DNA of 64,000 bases from Elysia crispata (Eukaryota > Mollusca > Gastropoda > Plakobranchidae). Position numbers and translations under genes: made by a program. Every line of letters starts with the position of its first letter. Position 1 is the first letter of the stretch. Shown piece by piece: positions 1 through 10,800 of this stretch. The notes beneath the pieces are model-generated. The model made no database searches. It saw nothing but the letters and a program-made list of their open reading frames with translations, and was not told the DNA's origin. The stretch covers positions 112,501 to 176,500 of the forward strand of contig JAWDGP010003771.1 of assembly GCA_033675545.1 (NCBI GenBank), read 5' to 3'.

Positions 1-1900
1 GCCGTTGAGACTTAGCAACAGTAGTGTTCGTGCCACGAATTCCTAGCAGTTGAGACTGATCAACAGTAGTGTTTGCGCCGTGAAGTCCTAGCCTTTGAGA
101 CTGATCAACAGTACTGTTCGCGCCGTGAAGTCCTAGCCGTTGAGACCGATCAACAGTACTGTTCGCGCCGGGTGTCCAAGCTGTTGAGGCTGATCAACAG
201 TACTGTTCGCGCCGTAAAGTTCAAGCCTTTGAGACAGATCAACAGTAGTGTTCGCGCCGTGAAGTCCAAGCCGTTGAGGCTGATCAACAGTAGTGTTCGC
301 GCCGTGAAGTCCAAGCCGTTGAGACTGATTAACAGTACTGTTCGCACCGGGAAGTCCAAGCCGTTGAGACTGATTAACAGTACTGTTCGCACCGGGAGGT
401 CCTAGCCGTTGAGGCTGATCAACAGTACTGTTCGCGCCGTGAAGTCCAAGCCGTTGAGACTGATTAACAGTACTGTTCGCACCGGGAGGTCCTAGCCGTT
501 GAGGCTGATCAACAGTACTGTTCGCACCGTGAAGTCCATCAACAGTACTGTTCGCACCGGGAGGTCCTAGCCGTTGAGGCTGATCAACAGTAGTGTTCGC
601 GCCGTGAAGTCCAAGCCGTTGAGGCTGATCAACAGTACTGTTCGCACCGGGAGGTCCTAGCCGTTGAGGCTGATCAACAGTAGTGTTTGCGCCGTGAAGT
701 CCAAGCTGTTGAGGCTGATCAACAGTACTGTTCGCGCCGTGAAGTCCAAGCCGTTGAGGCTGATCAACAGTACTGTTCGCGCCGTGAAGTCCTAGCCGTT
801 GAGGCTGATCAACAGTACTGTTCGCGCCGTGAAGTCCTAGCCGTTGAGGCTGATCAACAGTAGTGTTCGCGCCGTGTAGTTCTAGCCGTTGAGGCTGATC
901 AACAGTAGTGTTCGCACCGGGAGGTCCTAGCCGTTGAGGCTGATCAACAGTAGTGTTTGCGCCGTGAAGTCCTAGCCGTTGAGGCTGATCAACAGTACTG
1001 TTCGCACCGGGAGGTCCTAGCCGTTGAGGCTGATCAACAGTACTGTTCGCGCCGTGAAGTCCAAGCCGTTGAGGCTGATCAACAGTAGTGTTCGCGCCGT
1101 GAAGTCCAAGCCGTTGAGGCTGATCAACAGTACTGTTCGCGCCGTGAAGTCCAAGCCGTTGAGGCTGATCAACAGTACTGTTCGCGTCGTGAAGTCCTAG
1201 CCGTTGAGGTTGATCAACAGTACTGTTCGCGTCGTGAAGTCCAAGCTGTTGAGGCTGATCAACAGTAGTGTTCGCGCCGTGAAGTTCTAGCCGTTGAGGC
1301 TGATCAACAGTAGTGTTCGCACCGGGAGGTCCTAGCCGTTGAGGCTGATCAACAGTAGTGTTTGCGCCGTGAAGTCCTAGCCGTTGAGGCTGATCAACAG
1401 TACTGTTCGCACCGGGAGGTCCTAGCCGTTGAGGCTGATCAACAGTAGTGTTTGCGCCGTGAAGTCCAAGCTGTTGAGGCTGATCAACAGTACTGTTCGC
1501 GCCGTGAAGTCCTAGCCGTTGAGGCTGATCAACAGTACTGTTCGCGTCGTGAAGTCCTAGCCGTTGAGGCTGATCAACAGTACTGTTCGCGTCGTGAAGT
1601 CCAAGCCGTTGAGGCTGATCAACAGTAGTGTTCGCGCCGTGAAGTTCTAGCCGTTGAGGCTGATCAACAGTAGTGTTCGCGTCGTGAGGTCCTAGCCGTT
1701 GAGACTGATCAACAATACTGTTCGCGCCGTGAAGTCCTAGCCGTTGAGACCGATCAACAGTAGTGTTCGCGTCGTGAGGTCCTAGCCGTTGAGACCGATC
1801 AACAGTACTGTTCGCGCCGTGAAGTCCTAGCCGTTGAGACCGATCAACAGTAGTGTTCGCGTCGTGAGGTCCTAGCCGTTGAGATTGATCTACACAAGTG
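1..1900. repeat. 45-bp minisatellite, about 42 units
   Basis: Units of 45 bp follow one another from the window edge to about 1900, so the array continues to the left. The main variants are tactg/tagtg and cgtgaag/cgggagg. Each unit contains the perfect 12-bp palindrome aacagtactgtt (or its one-base variant) and a second short inverted repeat, gttga...tcaac. The period is a multiple of 3, so reading frames stay open across the array. Units near 150-200 carry a 1-bp deletion that shifts the minus-strand frame. Confidence 0.95.
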
Positions 1901-2052
1901 CTCTCTCCGTGACATCCAGGGCAGCTGTAAGTCCTGGCGTGTGTTTTTGTCCTCCGACTGATGTGCCTAGTCTCATTATACAACATTATCAGTTTGCTCT
2001 TAAAAACAGACCTTAATCCGGATCGGGAAAAATATGTTGTATTGTGATTCAT
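133..2052 (-). CDS. 639-codon open frame of 15-residue repeats; uncertain gene
   Basis: The minus strand is open from an ATG at 2052 to a stop at 133. The first ~48 residues are unique and include a CPGCHGESTC segment; about 40 repeats of the type ANSTVDQPQRLGLHG follow. Each repeat carries an N-glycosylation sequon (NST or NTT). No signal peptide is evident at the N terminus and I recognise no domain. The frame ends where one unit has lost a base, while the repeats continue to position 1. The open frame may only reflect a 45-bp period without stops, and the plus strand is also open for 110 codons in part of the array. If real, it would be a repetitive glycosylated or structural protein. Confidence that it is a gene is low. 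Confidence 0.25.
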   Translation of the reverse strand: MNHNTTYFSRSGLRSVFKSKLIMLYNETRHISRRTKTHARTYSCPGCHGESTCVDQSQRLGPHDANTTVDRSQRLGLHGANSTVDRSQRLGPHDANTTVDRSQRLGLHGANSIVDQSQRLGPHDANTTVDQPQRLELHGANTTVDQPQRLGLHDANSTVDQPQRLGLHDANSTVDQPQRLGLHGANSTVDQPQQLGLHGANTTVDQPQRLGPPGANSTVDQPQRLGLHGANTTVDQPQRLGPPGANTTVDQPQRLELHGANTTVDQPQQLGLHDANSTVDQPQRLGLHDANSTVDQPQRLGLHGANSTVDQPQRLGLHGANTTVDQPQRLGLHGANSTVDQPQRLGPPGANSTVDQPQRLGLHGANTTVDQPQRLGPPGANTTVDQPQRLELHGANTTVDQPQRLGLHGANSTVDQPQRLGLHGANSTVDQPQRLGLHGANSTVDQPQQLGLHGANTTVDQPQRLGPPGANSTVDQPQRLGLHGANTTVDQPQRLGPPGANSTVDGLHGANSTVDQPQRLGPPGANSTVNQSQRLGLHGANSTVDQPQRLGPPGANSTVNQSQRLGLPGANSTVNQSQRLGLHGANTTVDQPQRLGLHGANTTVDLSQRLELYGANSTVDQPQQLGHPARTVLLIGLNG

Positions 2053-2396
2053 TACTTATGTGGTGAACGATCAGCTTATAGTACAGCCCTAAGCAAAGTA
2101 ATTTTACCTACAAATATTGACAGTTTAGCTCTAGCAAACAGAGAATGTAATAAGATTTGACAATGGACAGGCTCAAAGATTCCGTGTGTTCGTCCATATT
2201 CGTTCCGGTTTCCTTAGTCTTTCCAGGTTTGCTTATTTTCGCAACTTTAGACACACATATAATAATACATGTATATATTAATTACAAACTAATTCAAAAC
2301 TACCGATGAAAAGCATCCTCACCTAAAAAGAGACAGTTATAAGTAAGTTGCCTATCAAGCTAAGACTATTTGACTATCTGACACCATCCATTTCAG

Positions 2397-2534
2397 CTGA
2401 ATCTTTGATTCGACCTTGCCAAGAAAGTGGGAGTTACAAGATCCAGTTTGCGGCAGTGGGTGAGACTGTGACCTTTGACCTCTGTGTGACTTGCCCTCAA
2501 CGGCCTTGGGGTCGAGCGTATTTTAGATATCTCG
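2397..2534 (+). CDS. Ig-like half-domain exon of the receptor locus
   Basis: The exon lies between acceptor ccatttcag and donor g|gtaaat, with phase 1 at both ends (138 bp). It encodes about 46 residues that include the Ig-like B/C-strand pattern GETVTFDLCVTC and a W. It resembles the first half of an Ig V-type domain; the matching second half is not certain. The phase fits the C-type lectin exons downstream, so it may be an N-terminal module of receptor copy 1 or the remainder of another copy further left. I found no signal-peptide exon in the window. A second donor, tgtag|gtaaga, lies 10 bp downstream but would leave phase 2. Confidence 0.5.
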
Positions 2535-2684
2535 GTAAATGTAGGTAAGAAGAAACAAAAAACAGCACACAGGTAAAGAAAAAATCTGATAGTTACTTGT
2601 TTATTAAATCTAGATTAGGCTCTGTCCCTTGTTCGCTCTAATAGAAAATATTAATTTTGAAATATTCAGTCTCTCTATGTAGAA

Positions 2685-3075
2685 GCCAACGAAAATGACT
2701 ATTTATGACATATTTTTATGATATGGAGATGAAGACAACGAAAAGGACTATTTATGACATATTTTTATGATATGGAGATGAAGACAACGAAAAGGACTAT
2801 TTATGACATATTTTTATGATATGGATATGAAGACAACGAAAATGACTATTTATGACATATTTTTATGATATGGAGATGAAGACAACGAAAATGACTATTT
2901 ATGACATATTTTTATGATATGGAGATGAAGACAACGAAAATGACTATTTATGACATATTTTTATGATATGGAGATGAAGACAATGAAAATGACTATTTAT
3001 GACTTAATTTTAGGATGTGGAGATGAGGACAACGAAAATGACTATTTATGACTTGTTTTTAGGATTTGGAGTTGA
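2685..3075. repeat. 49-bp minisatellite, about 8 units
   Basis: Units begin near 2734, 2783, 2832, 2881, 2930, 2979 and 3028. The core is gacaacgaaaatgactattt followed by atgacatatttttatgatat. The last units are degenerate. It lies in the intron after the Ig-like half exon. Confidence 0.92.
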
Positions 3076-3589
3076 GGTCCTAATCACATCCACCCGAGAT
3101 GTGGAGGTCGATCCCACCAAGAATATGGATGTGAATTTTATCATCACTAGCGCTCTATGTTGCTAGTGATAACGGCTAGTCAGGCATGTGTTACAAACAT
3201 CAGAGCTACCAGTCTTTATATCGGATTCTTTTGATTAAAAAAAAAAAAACAACAATAGCAACAATAAAAAAAACAATGTCAACAGAAACAACAGCAACAA
3301 AGATGTTGACATTAACAATACAAACGAGAGATGTAGCAACAATCTCATGGCTTTTCGTTCCTCAGAGAAAACCGAACTTGCTATGGCAGCCGTAGATGGA
3401 GCATGAGACGGAGCGAAAGATATAATGAGTACTTGGTAACAGTGGCGATTCTATCAGTAAAACCTGAGGACTATAGAAACCACCTCTTTACGATGATGGG
3501 GCCCTTTTATAGGACTAAACGCTCTGATGTGACAGTGTTTACTCTGTCCTTGAGGGAATCAGGTACGGATTAAATGAGTATATAAAATA
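3076..3589. other. no gene recognised
   Basis: The stretch contains an A-rich run near 3238-3300 and short chance open frames. I see no domain, splice-bounded exon or repeat that I can support. Confidence 0.5.
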
Positions 3590-4180
3590 TATCCTTTGAT
3601 CCCTTTGACCATTTATAATCATTTAAGAGAATATAGATGGACGTTTATATAAAATCTATCCATTAACCCGTTTGAACATTCATTATCATTTAGATTATAA
3701 TAAATGGAACATTATATAAAATCAGGCCACTGATTCGTTTGACCATTTATTATCATTATTTATGTTTTAATAAATGGACATTTTTATAAAATCCACCCAT
3801 TGATCCATTTGACCATTCATTATCATTTAGGTTATAATAAATGGACGTTTATGTAAAATCTATCCACTGATCCGTTTGGCCAAGCATTATCATTTAGGTT
3901 ATAATAAATGGACGTTTATGTAAAATCTATCCACTGATCCGTTTGGCCAAGCATTATCATTTAGGTTATAATAAATGGACGTTTATGTAAAATCTATCCA
4001 CTGATCCGTTTGGCCAAGCATTATCATTTAGGTTATAATAAATGGACGTTTATGTAAAATCTATCCACTGATCCGTTTGGCCAAGCATTATCATTTAGGT
4101 TATAATAAATGGACGTTTATGTAAAATCTATCCACTGATCCGTTTGGCCAAGCATTATCATTATTATCATCATCATATTT
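3590..4180. repeat. 67-bp minisatellite with degenerate left half
   Basis: Five nearly identical 67-bp units start at 3841, 3908, 3975, 4042 and 4109 (core atggacgtttatgtaaaatc). Older diverged units extend left to about 3590. The array grades from decayed to homogenised, as expected if new units arise at the right end. Confidence 0.92.
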
Positions 4181-4462
4181 AGGCTATAGTAAATGGAAAA
4201 GTTTTTACGACTTTCCGCTCTGTTTCTGGCGGGGCTTCCTAGCCTTTAAAGCGTTTTAAACAATCCTCAACCAGAAGAGGAAAGTACAGGATCGGCTGAT
4301 GTTCCATATTGGAACGTATCGACGACGTCTTCGGCATGAAGCGATCTGAAGGCAGTGAGTTTCTTTCCGACGTGAAAAGATTTGGAAGAGTGGTCCTAGA
4401 AATAAATTACAGCTAACAGTATCATCCTATTATTCCTGAGGATTTTTAATTAAAAGTTTGTT

Positions 4463-4700
4463 GGTTTTTTTTTTTTTTTTACGAGTATCTGACAAACGTT
4501 TCTGCCCGGAGTAACGATGACTCCTTACACAAGATTTCTCTCCAACTAAAGCTGGCACTCGCTAGCACCTGAACCGTGTTGATGAGGTATGCTGATCTTC
4601 TCAGTGCAAAAAGAAAGTAGCCCGCAAGGATTCGGACTCCATACCTTTTATCTTGGTTCAGAAACCATGCAATTTTACGAGGTGTCCATTCATTTGATAT
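4463..4700 (-). mobile_element. possible SINE with poly-A tail (minus strand)
   Basis: On the minus strand the segment ends in an uninterrupted A run (a T run at about 4468-4480 on the plus strand). About 150 bases upstream is gagtccgaatcc, which is close to a tRNA B box. The 77-codon open frame across it is probably incidental. The tRNA head is weak, so the SINE call is tentative. Confidence 0.3.
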
Positions 4701-4894
4701 AAATGCAAGCAAAGACTCGAAAAAAAAAGTTTAAAATTGATAGCATTAGATGGACTACTTTAATTTATAACATTACTTTAACATTCAATATATATTGTGC
4801 GGAAAATGGAGATCACCACTTGAAAAAATGTGCACAAACCAGAAAAAAATGCACACTTATGATAATTTTTACATGTTTTTTTTTTTTATTATAG

Positions 4895-5275
4895 GTATAT
4901 ACAGTCAAAAATCTCCCGTTCATTTAGCAACGGCAGTAACAGTAACTGCAACCTCTTCTCACTTCACTGTAAACATGGCATCATCAACAGCTTCAGCCTT
5001 ATCTGAAGAGTCTTCACAAACAACTGCTTTAGCAATAACAGACTTTACAAAGAATGAAGAGAAAACTTCCAGTGTGGTGATCGCGCAGGGCTCTACCCAA
5101 CCACCACCAATAGCATGCGCACCTAGTTGGGCTCAACTCGGGAACTCTACCTGTGTCCTAATTTTCCAACATACAGCACCAGGGCGACTAGCAGAATCTT
5201 TGTGTCTAAAAAAGAAAGCGGAATTGCTCAACTCGTCTCAGATACAGAATAGAGATATTCAGCGCTACATCGAAG
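4895..5275 (+). CDS. copy 1 exon: Ser/Thr stalk and first half of CTLD
   Basis: Acceptor ttattatag, donor gaag|gtacgt, phase 1-1, 381 bp. About 65 Ser/Thr-rich residues precede CAPSWAQLGNSTCV, the usual start of a C-type-lectin-like domain. Then comes R-x-AESLCL-x-K-x-AELL, matching the family's helix-1 Cys and the A-x-L pattern. The stalk is probably O-glycosylated. Confidence 0.75.
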
Positions 5276-7838
5276 GTACGTGTACATTTCTTTTTTCTGT
5301 GCATGTTTATCTCTAGACAGTGTAGCCTAGCAGTTAACATGTTTGACTGTGGGGCGAGTCCTACTGCCTATCCTCATGCAGCTGCCTTGGAAATTTATAT
5401 TCAGGATATCAGTGTTAATTAAATCTGTTATAGGCACTCGGCGCTTAACAAACTGTGGAGCGCAAGTCCAATGATGCAGCTGCTTTTTACATTTATGTTC
5501 AGGACATCGGTGTAAATAAAACCTGGCACTCTGCGCTATACAAAGTGTGGGGTGCATGACACATTTTTGGCGGGAATGGGGGAAAGGGAGGAGTTAGTGA
5601 AAGATAAGTAAAAACTATTCTTGTAAGTGAAAATCTTGTTGACAAGTTTTGACACTTTCTTCAGGAATATCAGGCCTCCAGGCGATCTGGGTCCGCAAGT
5701 CGAGATATGATGTCACCGAGAATTGTCGAGCCTACCAGATTGTCTCCAAAGTTCAAAAGCAGTTTTCTTGCAAAGAGAAACTCCCTTTCTTCTGCTTCGG
5801 CAGGAACAGATTTTATGGTAGGTAAAAAAATAATGATACCAAAGACGTTGATTTTAATTTGTGAAAGAAAGGGTGAAGTTCGGTATCTCAGAATATTAGA
5901 TGTCAGGAAACGCTTGATTCTCATTTAAGGAAATGTTCTAACTGAGGAGAACATGATAAAATGTGAAAGAGAAGTTCTGGTTGCGTTGTTTTGATGCGGC
6001 GGTTTTTCTGGGAGAAAAAAAAGTAAAAGAGAAGTTGAAGATTTCTGTTTCGTTCCGCTTAAAAAAATCTGAAACGGCAAAATATGAGTATGGAGCACGG
6101 TAGCGGTTGCAAATGAACCAAACCCATTGCTCTAACGGCTATAAGAAAATGTTTCAGCCACATGTCCCCTTAAGTCCATTTAATGGGAGAGAAATCAAAA
6201 TGTTAAAGATTGGAACCTGTTGGAAGTTGTCATCGTTCAAAATATTGTAATTGTCAACAACGTAAAGATTCGAAAGAAATGTTTTAATATGTCAGCTTCT
6301 TAGAAACACTTTGTGCAAGATGTTGTTTGTTCATTATTACTTATCTTTTTAAGTTGGTTTTTTTTTTTCATGTGCACGAAAAGAATACATTCGCTATAGA
6401 AATGAAGAAAAAAAATTGTGAGATAAGTATGAAGTAACTGCTGTTTCTAAATAATCTAAGACTAGAGCAATAGGGGTTAGATCTGTTTATCCCATTATCG
6501 CCTCAATCTTAAGATAAAGTAGTCAGTCGTACCAATAACGGCAAATGAGAGATGATTGACGTTAGTCGCTTTTCTTTAAATATTCTTGAATCATGTTGCT
6601 GCTGAGTAACAAAGAGTAATGAATGTTAACTAACAAGCATGATTGCCCGTTTTAATGGACAGGTTTAGAAGACAAATTATACACCGAAGCAAAGTTCATA
6701 AATATTACGGACTTATATTCTTGGGATCTCTTCTGGAGCCATAACACTTACATGAAAAAAAATATTTAACTCTCAAGAGCCATACAAATAACAACTACAT
6801 AAACTGTTTAAAAAAAACGTAAAAAGGAGAAAAAAAAACAATTCTACAACAAAAACAGATTAAATCCAGAGCCACAGAACTACATAAAGAAAAAGGGGAA
6901 AAAAAGAGAATTTTTTTTCCAATAATGTATGTAACAGCCACTTATCAAACGGTTTTGAAATATAGAACCTTGAAACATTGGAATTCTTCTCACGTTGTCA
7001 TGACGCCATTCTTTAAATGAACTTTTATGAAGCAAAGATTTTAAGCAAAAAAGGAAACTAAATCTCGGTGCAATTATTTAAACAGTCCTCGTTTTAGTTT
7101 ATCTCTCCACCGAGACCGTATGCTGTTCCTCCATCATCGTGAACACCCTTGAGATCTAAAGTGTCGTTTCCTCTATCACCACCTCTGATCCTCTTAGATT
7201 TGTTATCAGATCTTTTCTTCTGGCCTTGTGGTGTTAAAGCGCCCAGTCCAAATCCTCTTTTGCTCTTCGGCATTGTAAATGTAACAATATATTTATTGCA
7301 GATCAAAATTTAGATCCTAACCAGGAGTACAGATGAAATCTTAAAATGAACTTCTTTGTCCAGTAGGTCAGCTGTACAGATGAAATCATCAAGTATTCTT
7401 CTTTAGGAATATAGATCCAAAGGATCAATTCTTAAAAGTTGCAGTAACAAGCAAAATTTATCCCATAGCAAATTTTGCTTATTTTTGCAAAAATTATGAA
7501 AAAATATAAGAGTTTTGAAAAGTTTATCTAGATATACAATGATATTTAAATCTACATTCAAAAGTTCATATCAATTTTTTTTCATTTAAAATGAAGTTGC
7601 TTTCAAGTCCAAAATTACTTCTATAGAAGAAATCTTTCACAAAAAAGTATTAAAAAAAAGTAAAGGCCTTAGAAAGTTTTGTCTGAATCAATAAAGCTGG
7701 TCAAAATAAAAAAGTGTAGATTTCCAAACACGTGTAGCCCAAGAGAATTTAATATTAATCGTTATAGAACATCCTGTCTTGACTTTTAAAAACATTCATA
7801 CTGTAATGGAAAATCCATTTATAAAATATATATATATA

Positions 7839-7871
<33 letters not shown>

Positions 7872-10800
7872 TATATATGTACATATATAATGGTTGAAAG
7901 GAGTAATAAAAATATTGCATCCAAAAATGTTTCAAAATGTTTCGAGAAAGAAAACAAAACAAAAACAAACTCAAACAAAAAAAAAAAAAAAAATTACGAT
8001 CACGTTGTTCTAGATCTAATAATGACAATTAAAATTTTATTTGTCGAAACATTTGTTAAGATGGAGTGTGAAAATGTTATAGAATTCAATTTTTAAATCT
8101 TTCTAGATAAAAATTGATAGGCAAGCCAGTGATTCTGAGAGAAAGAGCGAGTGGAAGTAAACAATAATATAAATGGAGCTTTTGTCAATTCGATTTAAAA
8201 AAAATTGTCACACACAAAAGAAAAAAAAAAGCAGAAAAAATCTAAGGGAGTATTAAAAATCAATTGTTACGGAAAATTCAGTCTTGTTTTTTTTTTTTAA
8301 ATTTTTACAAGATGGAAAATCGCAACAGATTTTAATAACTCTGTCGTAAGGAGTAATAAAAACTTATTGCATCCAAAAATATTCCAAAATGTTTTGAGAA
8401 AGAAAAGAAAAAGGGAATTAAAAAAAGGAAAAAAAAAACTTTCACAATCAAGTAGCCAGATCAGAATCTATTAACCGCAATCAAAATTTTGTTTTTCGAA
8501 ACATTTGTTGCAATGGATAGTAAAAAATGTTATAGATCTAGATCTAGACTCTGGCATATTAATCAAGATCTAGATCTATATTTTAACTGAGGACTAATTT
8601 AAATCCAAGTTTGATTCTAATCTAGATCTATATTTTGACTACGAACAGTGACTGAAAAATTCTCAAGATTACCTTGATTTTGATTCAATGTTTTAATATA
8701 TTATCATTATACTTCTAATTCTAAATCGTAAGATCCAGATTCTGACTACGCTTAGATATATGTCTAAATCTAGACATTTATTTTGTTGAAAAGTCCTGAG
8801 ATTAACGATTTAGATCTAAATTCTGGTCCAAATTTGTATAGATTTAGATCTACTTTATAAATCCTACTAAGCTTACTTTCTTTTCTTTTCTGATTGATAT
8901 TTCGAAGAAAATTGTGTTATCTAATCTAGATCTAAGAAAATTCAAAGTGTAGATCATTCTTCAATTGATGAAATCTTGCAAACGATATCAATCTCAGAGC
9001 TTTGAAATCTTTCTGTTTCATCTAGGCAAGCTATTGAGAACAAAAAACGGGTCATGCTTTTACTCCCTTTAAGACCTAAAGTAACCACATAATATGACGT
9101 TTTTGTCTTAACCTGCATGAGGCCAAACTTTGTTTAAATTTAGTTTTCTTTTGGTTTTTCACTCCTTTTAAAATAAAAGCATGTTTTTACAATACATTTA
9201 TTTTTAAAAATAATGATAGATTGTTTTAAAACAGTTGTCTAAATACAAAACTCGAAAAGATTGAAACATTGTTTTATATGTTATTTGGTTCCTTACAGCG
9301 AATTCGGCAATTAAAATTGAGGAATTAATTACAATAAAAATATTGTGACTTTTAAAGGCATTTTTAGCCTATATGCAAAATTTTTAACATCGTTTTTTAC
9401 CGCGACACACACTGAACTTGGCAGAACATAAATCAGTAGTAAACTTCATCACTGTACGTTGATTGGTTTAGGAGGAGATAGCGGACGAAGAAATCAAAGT
9501 TGCCTTTTATAATATAGATTACTAAGCACTGCTATGAGAAAGTGCCTTGCCATCATGGCAAGTTCGAGCAGTAAACAATGATTTTGAACATTAAAATTCC
9601 AAGCTAGTCCCGTTGCTTTAGCTTGTTCGTATAATATATGCTACGATACTAATTCTCAAAGAGCCGAAAATTAAAAAAAAAAGTATACAAATGGTGACCG
9701 GAACGCACTGTTTCGAAATATAACTTATTTTTATTTCACAGATTGTACATGTGAAACCTAAAATGATGTAATCATCATTTCAAAATCTCTGCAGAGTACC
9801 CAAAAATATCAGTATTCTTCTTGGATACTTATACGTCATCGGTCAAGGTGGCCGACAATCAGAACGGGTCGCTTATTTGGTGTGAGCGCCGCCACCTGAA
9901 TAAGAAGGGACTGAAGAGCATCTTAATCGACGCCAACGTCACTCATATCAGGTCTGTGTTCCAGAGGATAATTTTGGACCCCAATTTAGGTGATAAAACC
10001 CATCGTTTAGAATTTGATTTCTGCTTTGAATAATGTACATATGGCCCAATCTATGTGATTAGCACAGCTTGGATAGTAAAATTTTTACATGTTCCAGTGC
10101 GTTTGTGTAGATGCGTGATGAAGAATTAAAAAAGAGAAACGGACTTAAGTTCTTCATCATTTTAAAGCATTTTTTGCACTGAGATTTAGAGAACATGAAA
10201 CAGTTTAGAATTAATAACGAAATTCCTTCACTCATAACATATGCTTCAAATACCTTGCCCCTCTTCAGGGTGACATGTCATGCAGATGGTTGGCCGCAGC
10301 CAGATGCCTTTATCACCTCAACATTGCTTGGTGGAGAGATAAAAAACTTGACGGTACCATCTGGGGCCAGTTTTCTCTACAGTAGACCTGTTAGCCTGTT
10401 CGGCCCCCTGGGATCTATTGGTTGTAGTGCTAAGAATGAACTTGGGACGGTCGTTTCTACTGATACTGTTGAGATATCAGCGTCGCGTGAGTAGTTACAA
10501 AGGTTTAATCACATTGGATGGTTTTACATCGATTTTATAGAAACATCATAAGTCGCTTCGTTTGACGTCTTAATAAGAATTACGTCAAATAATTCACTGC
10601 GTGTAAAATGTATAGCAACATGCAGATAACTTCTAAGCTAATAAGAAAAAATTCTTTTAAACATTTTGTTTGAACATTTTCGGATGTTTGCATTATTAAT
10701 GAATTAAATGAGAAAAGCAATATTTTGCTTGATCTCTCCACAATATTTGGCCACATGAGTGCAAATTACACATATCTTTACCACGACAAGCGCTTTCAAA

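Noticed and set aside
1-1900. CRISPR-like repeat array
   Set aside because: Units are adjacent without unique spacers and the locus is eukaryotic; it is a minisatellite. The same holds for the 32-bp and 35-bp arrays.
5707-5928. 73-codon frame starting with ATG inside the CTLD exon
   Set aside because: It is in a different frame from the CTLD-encoding one and runs past the splice donor. The same holds for 13437-13658.
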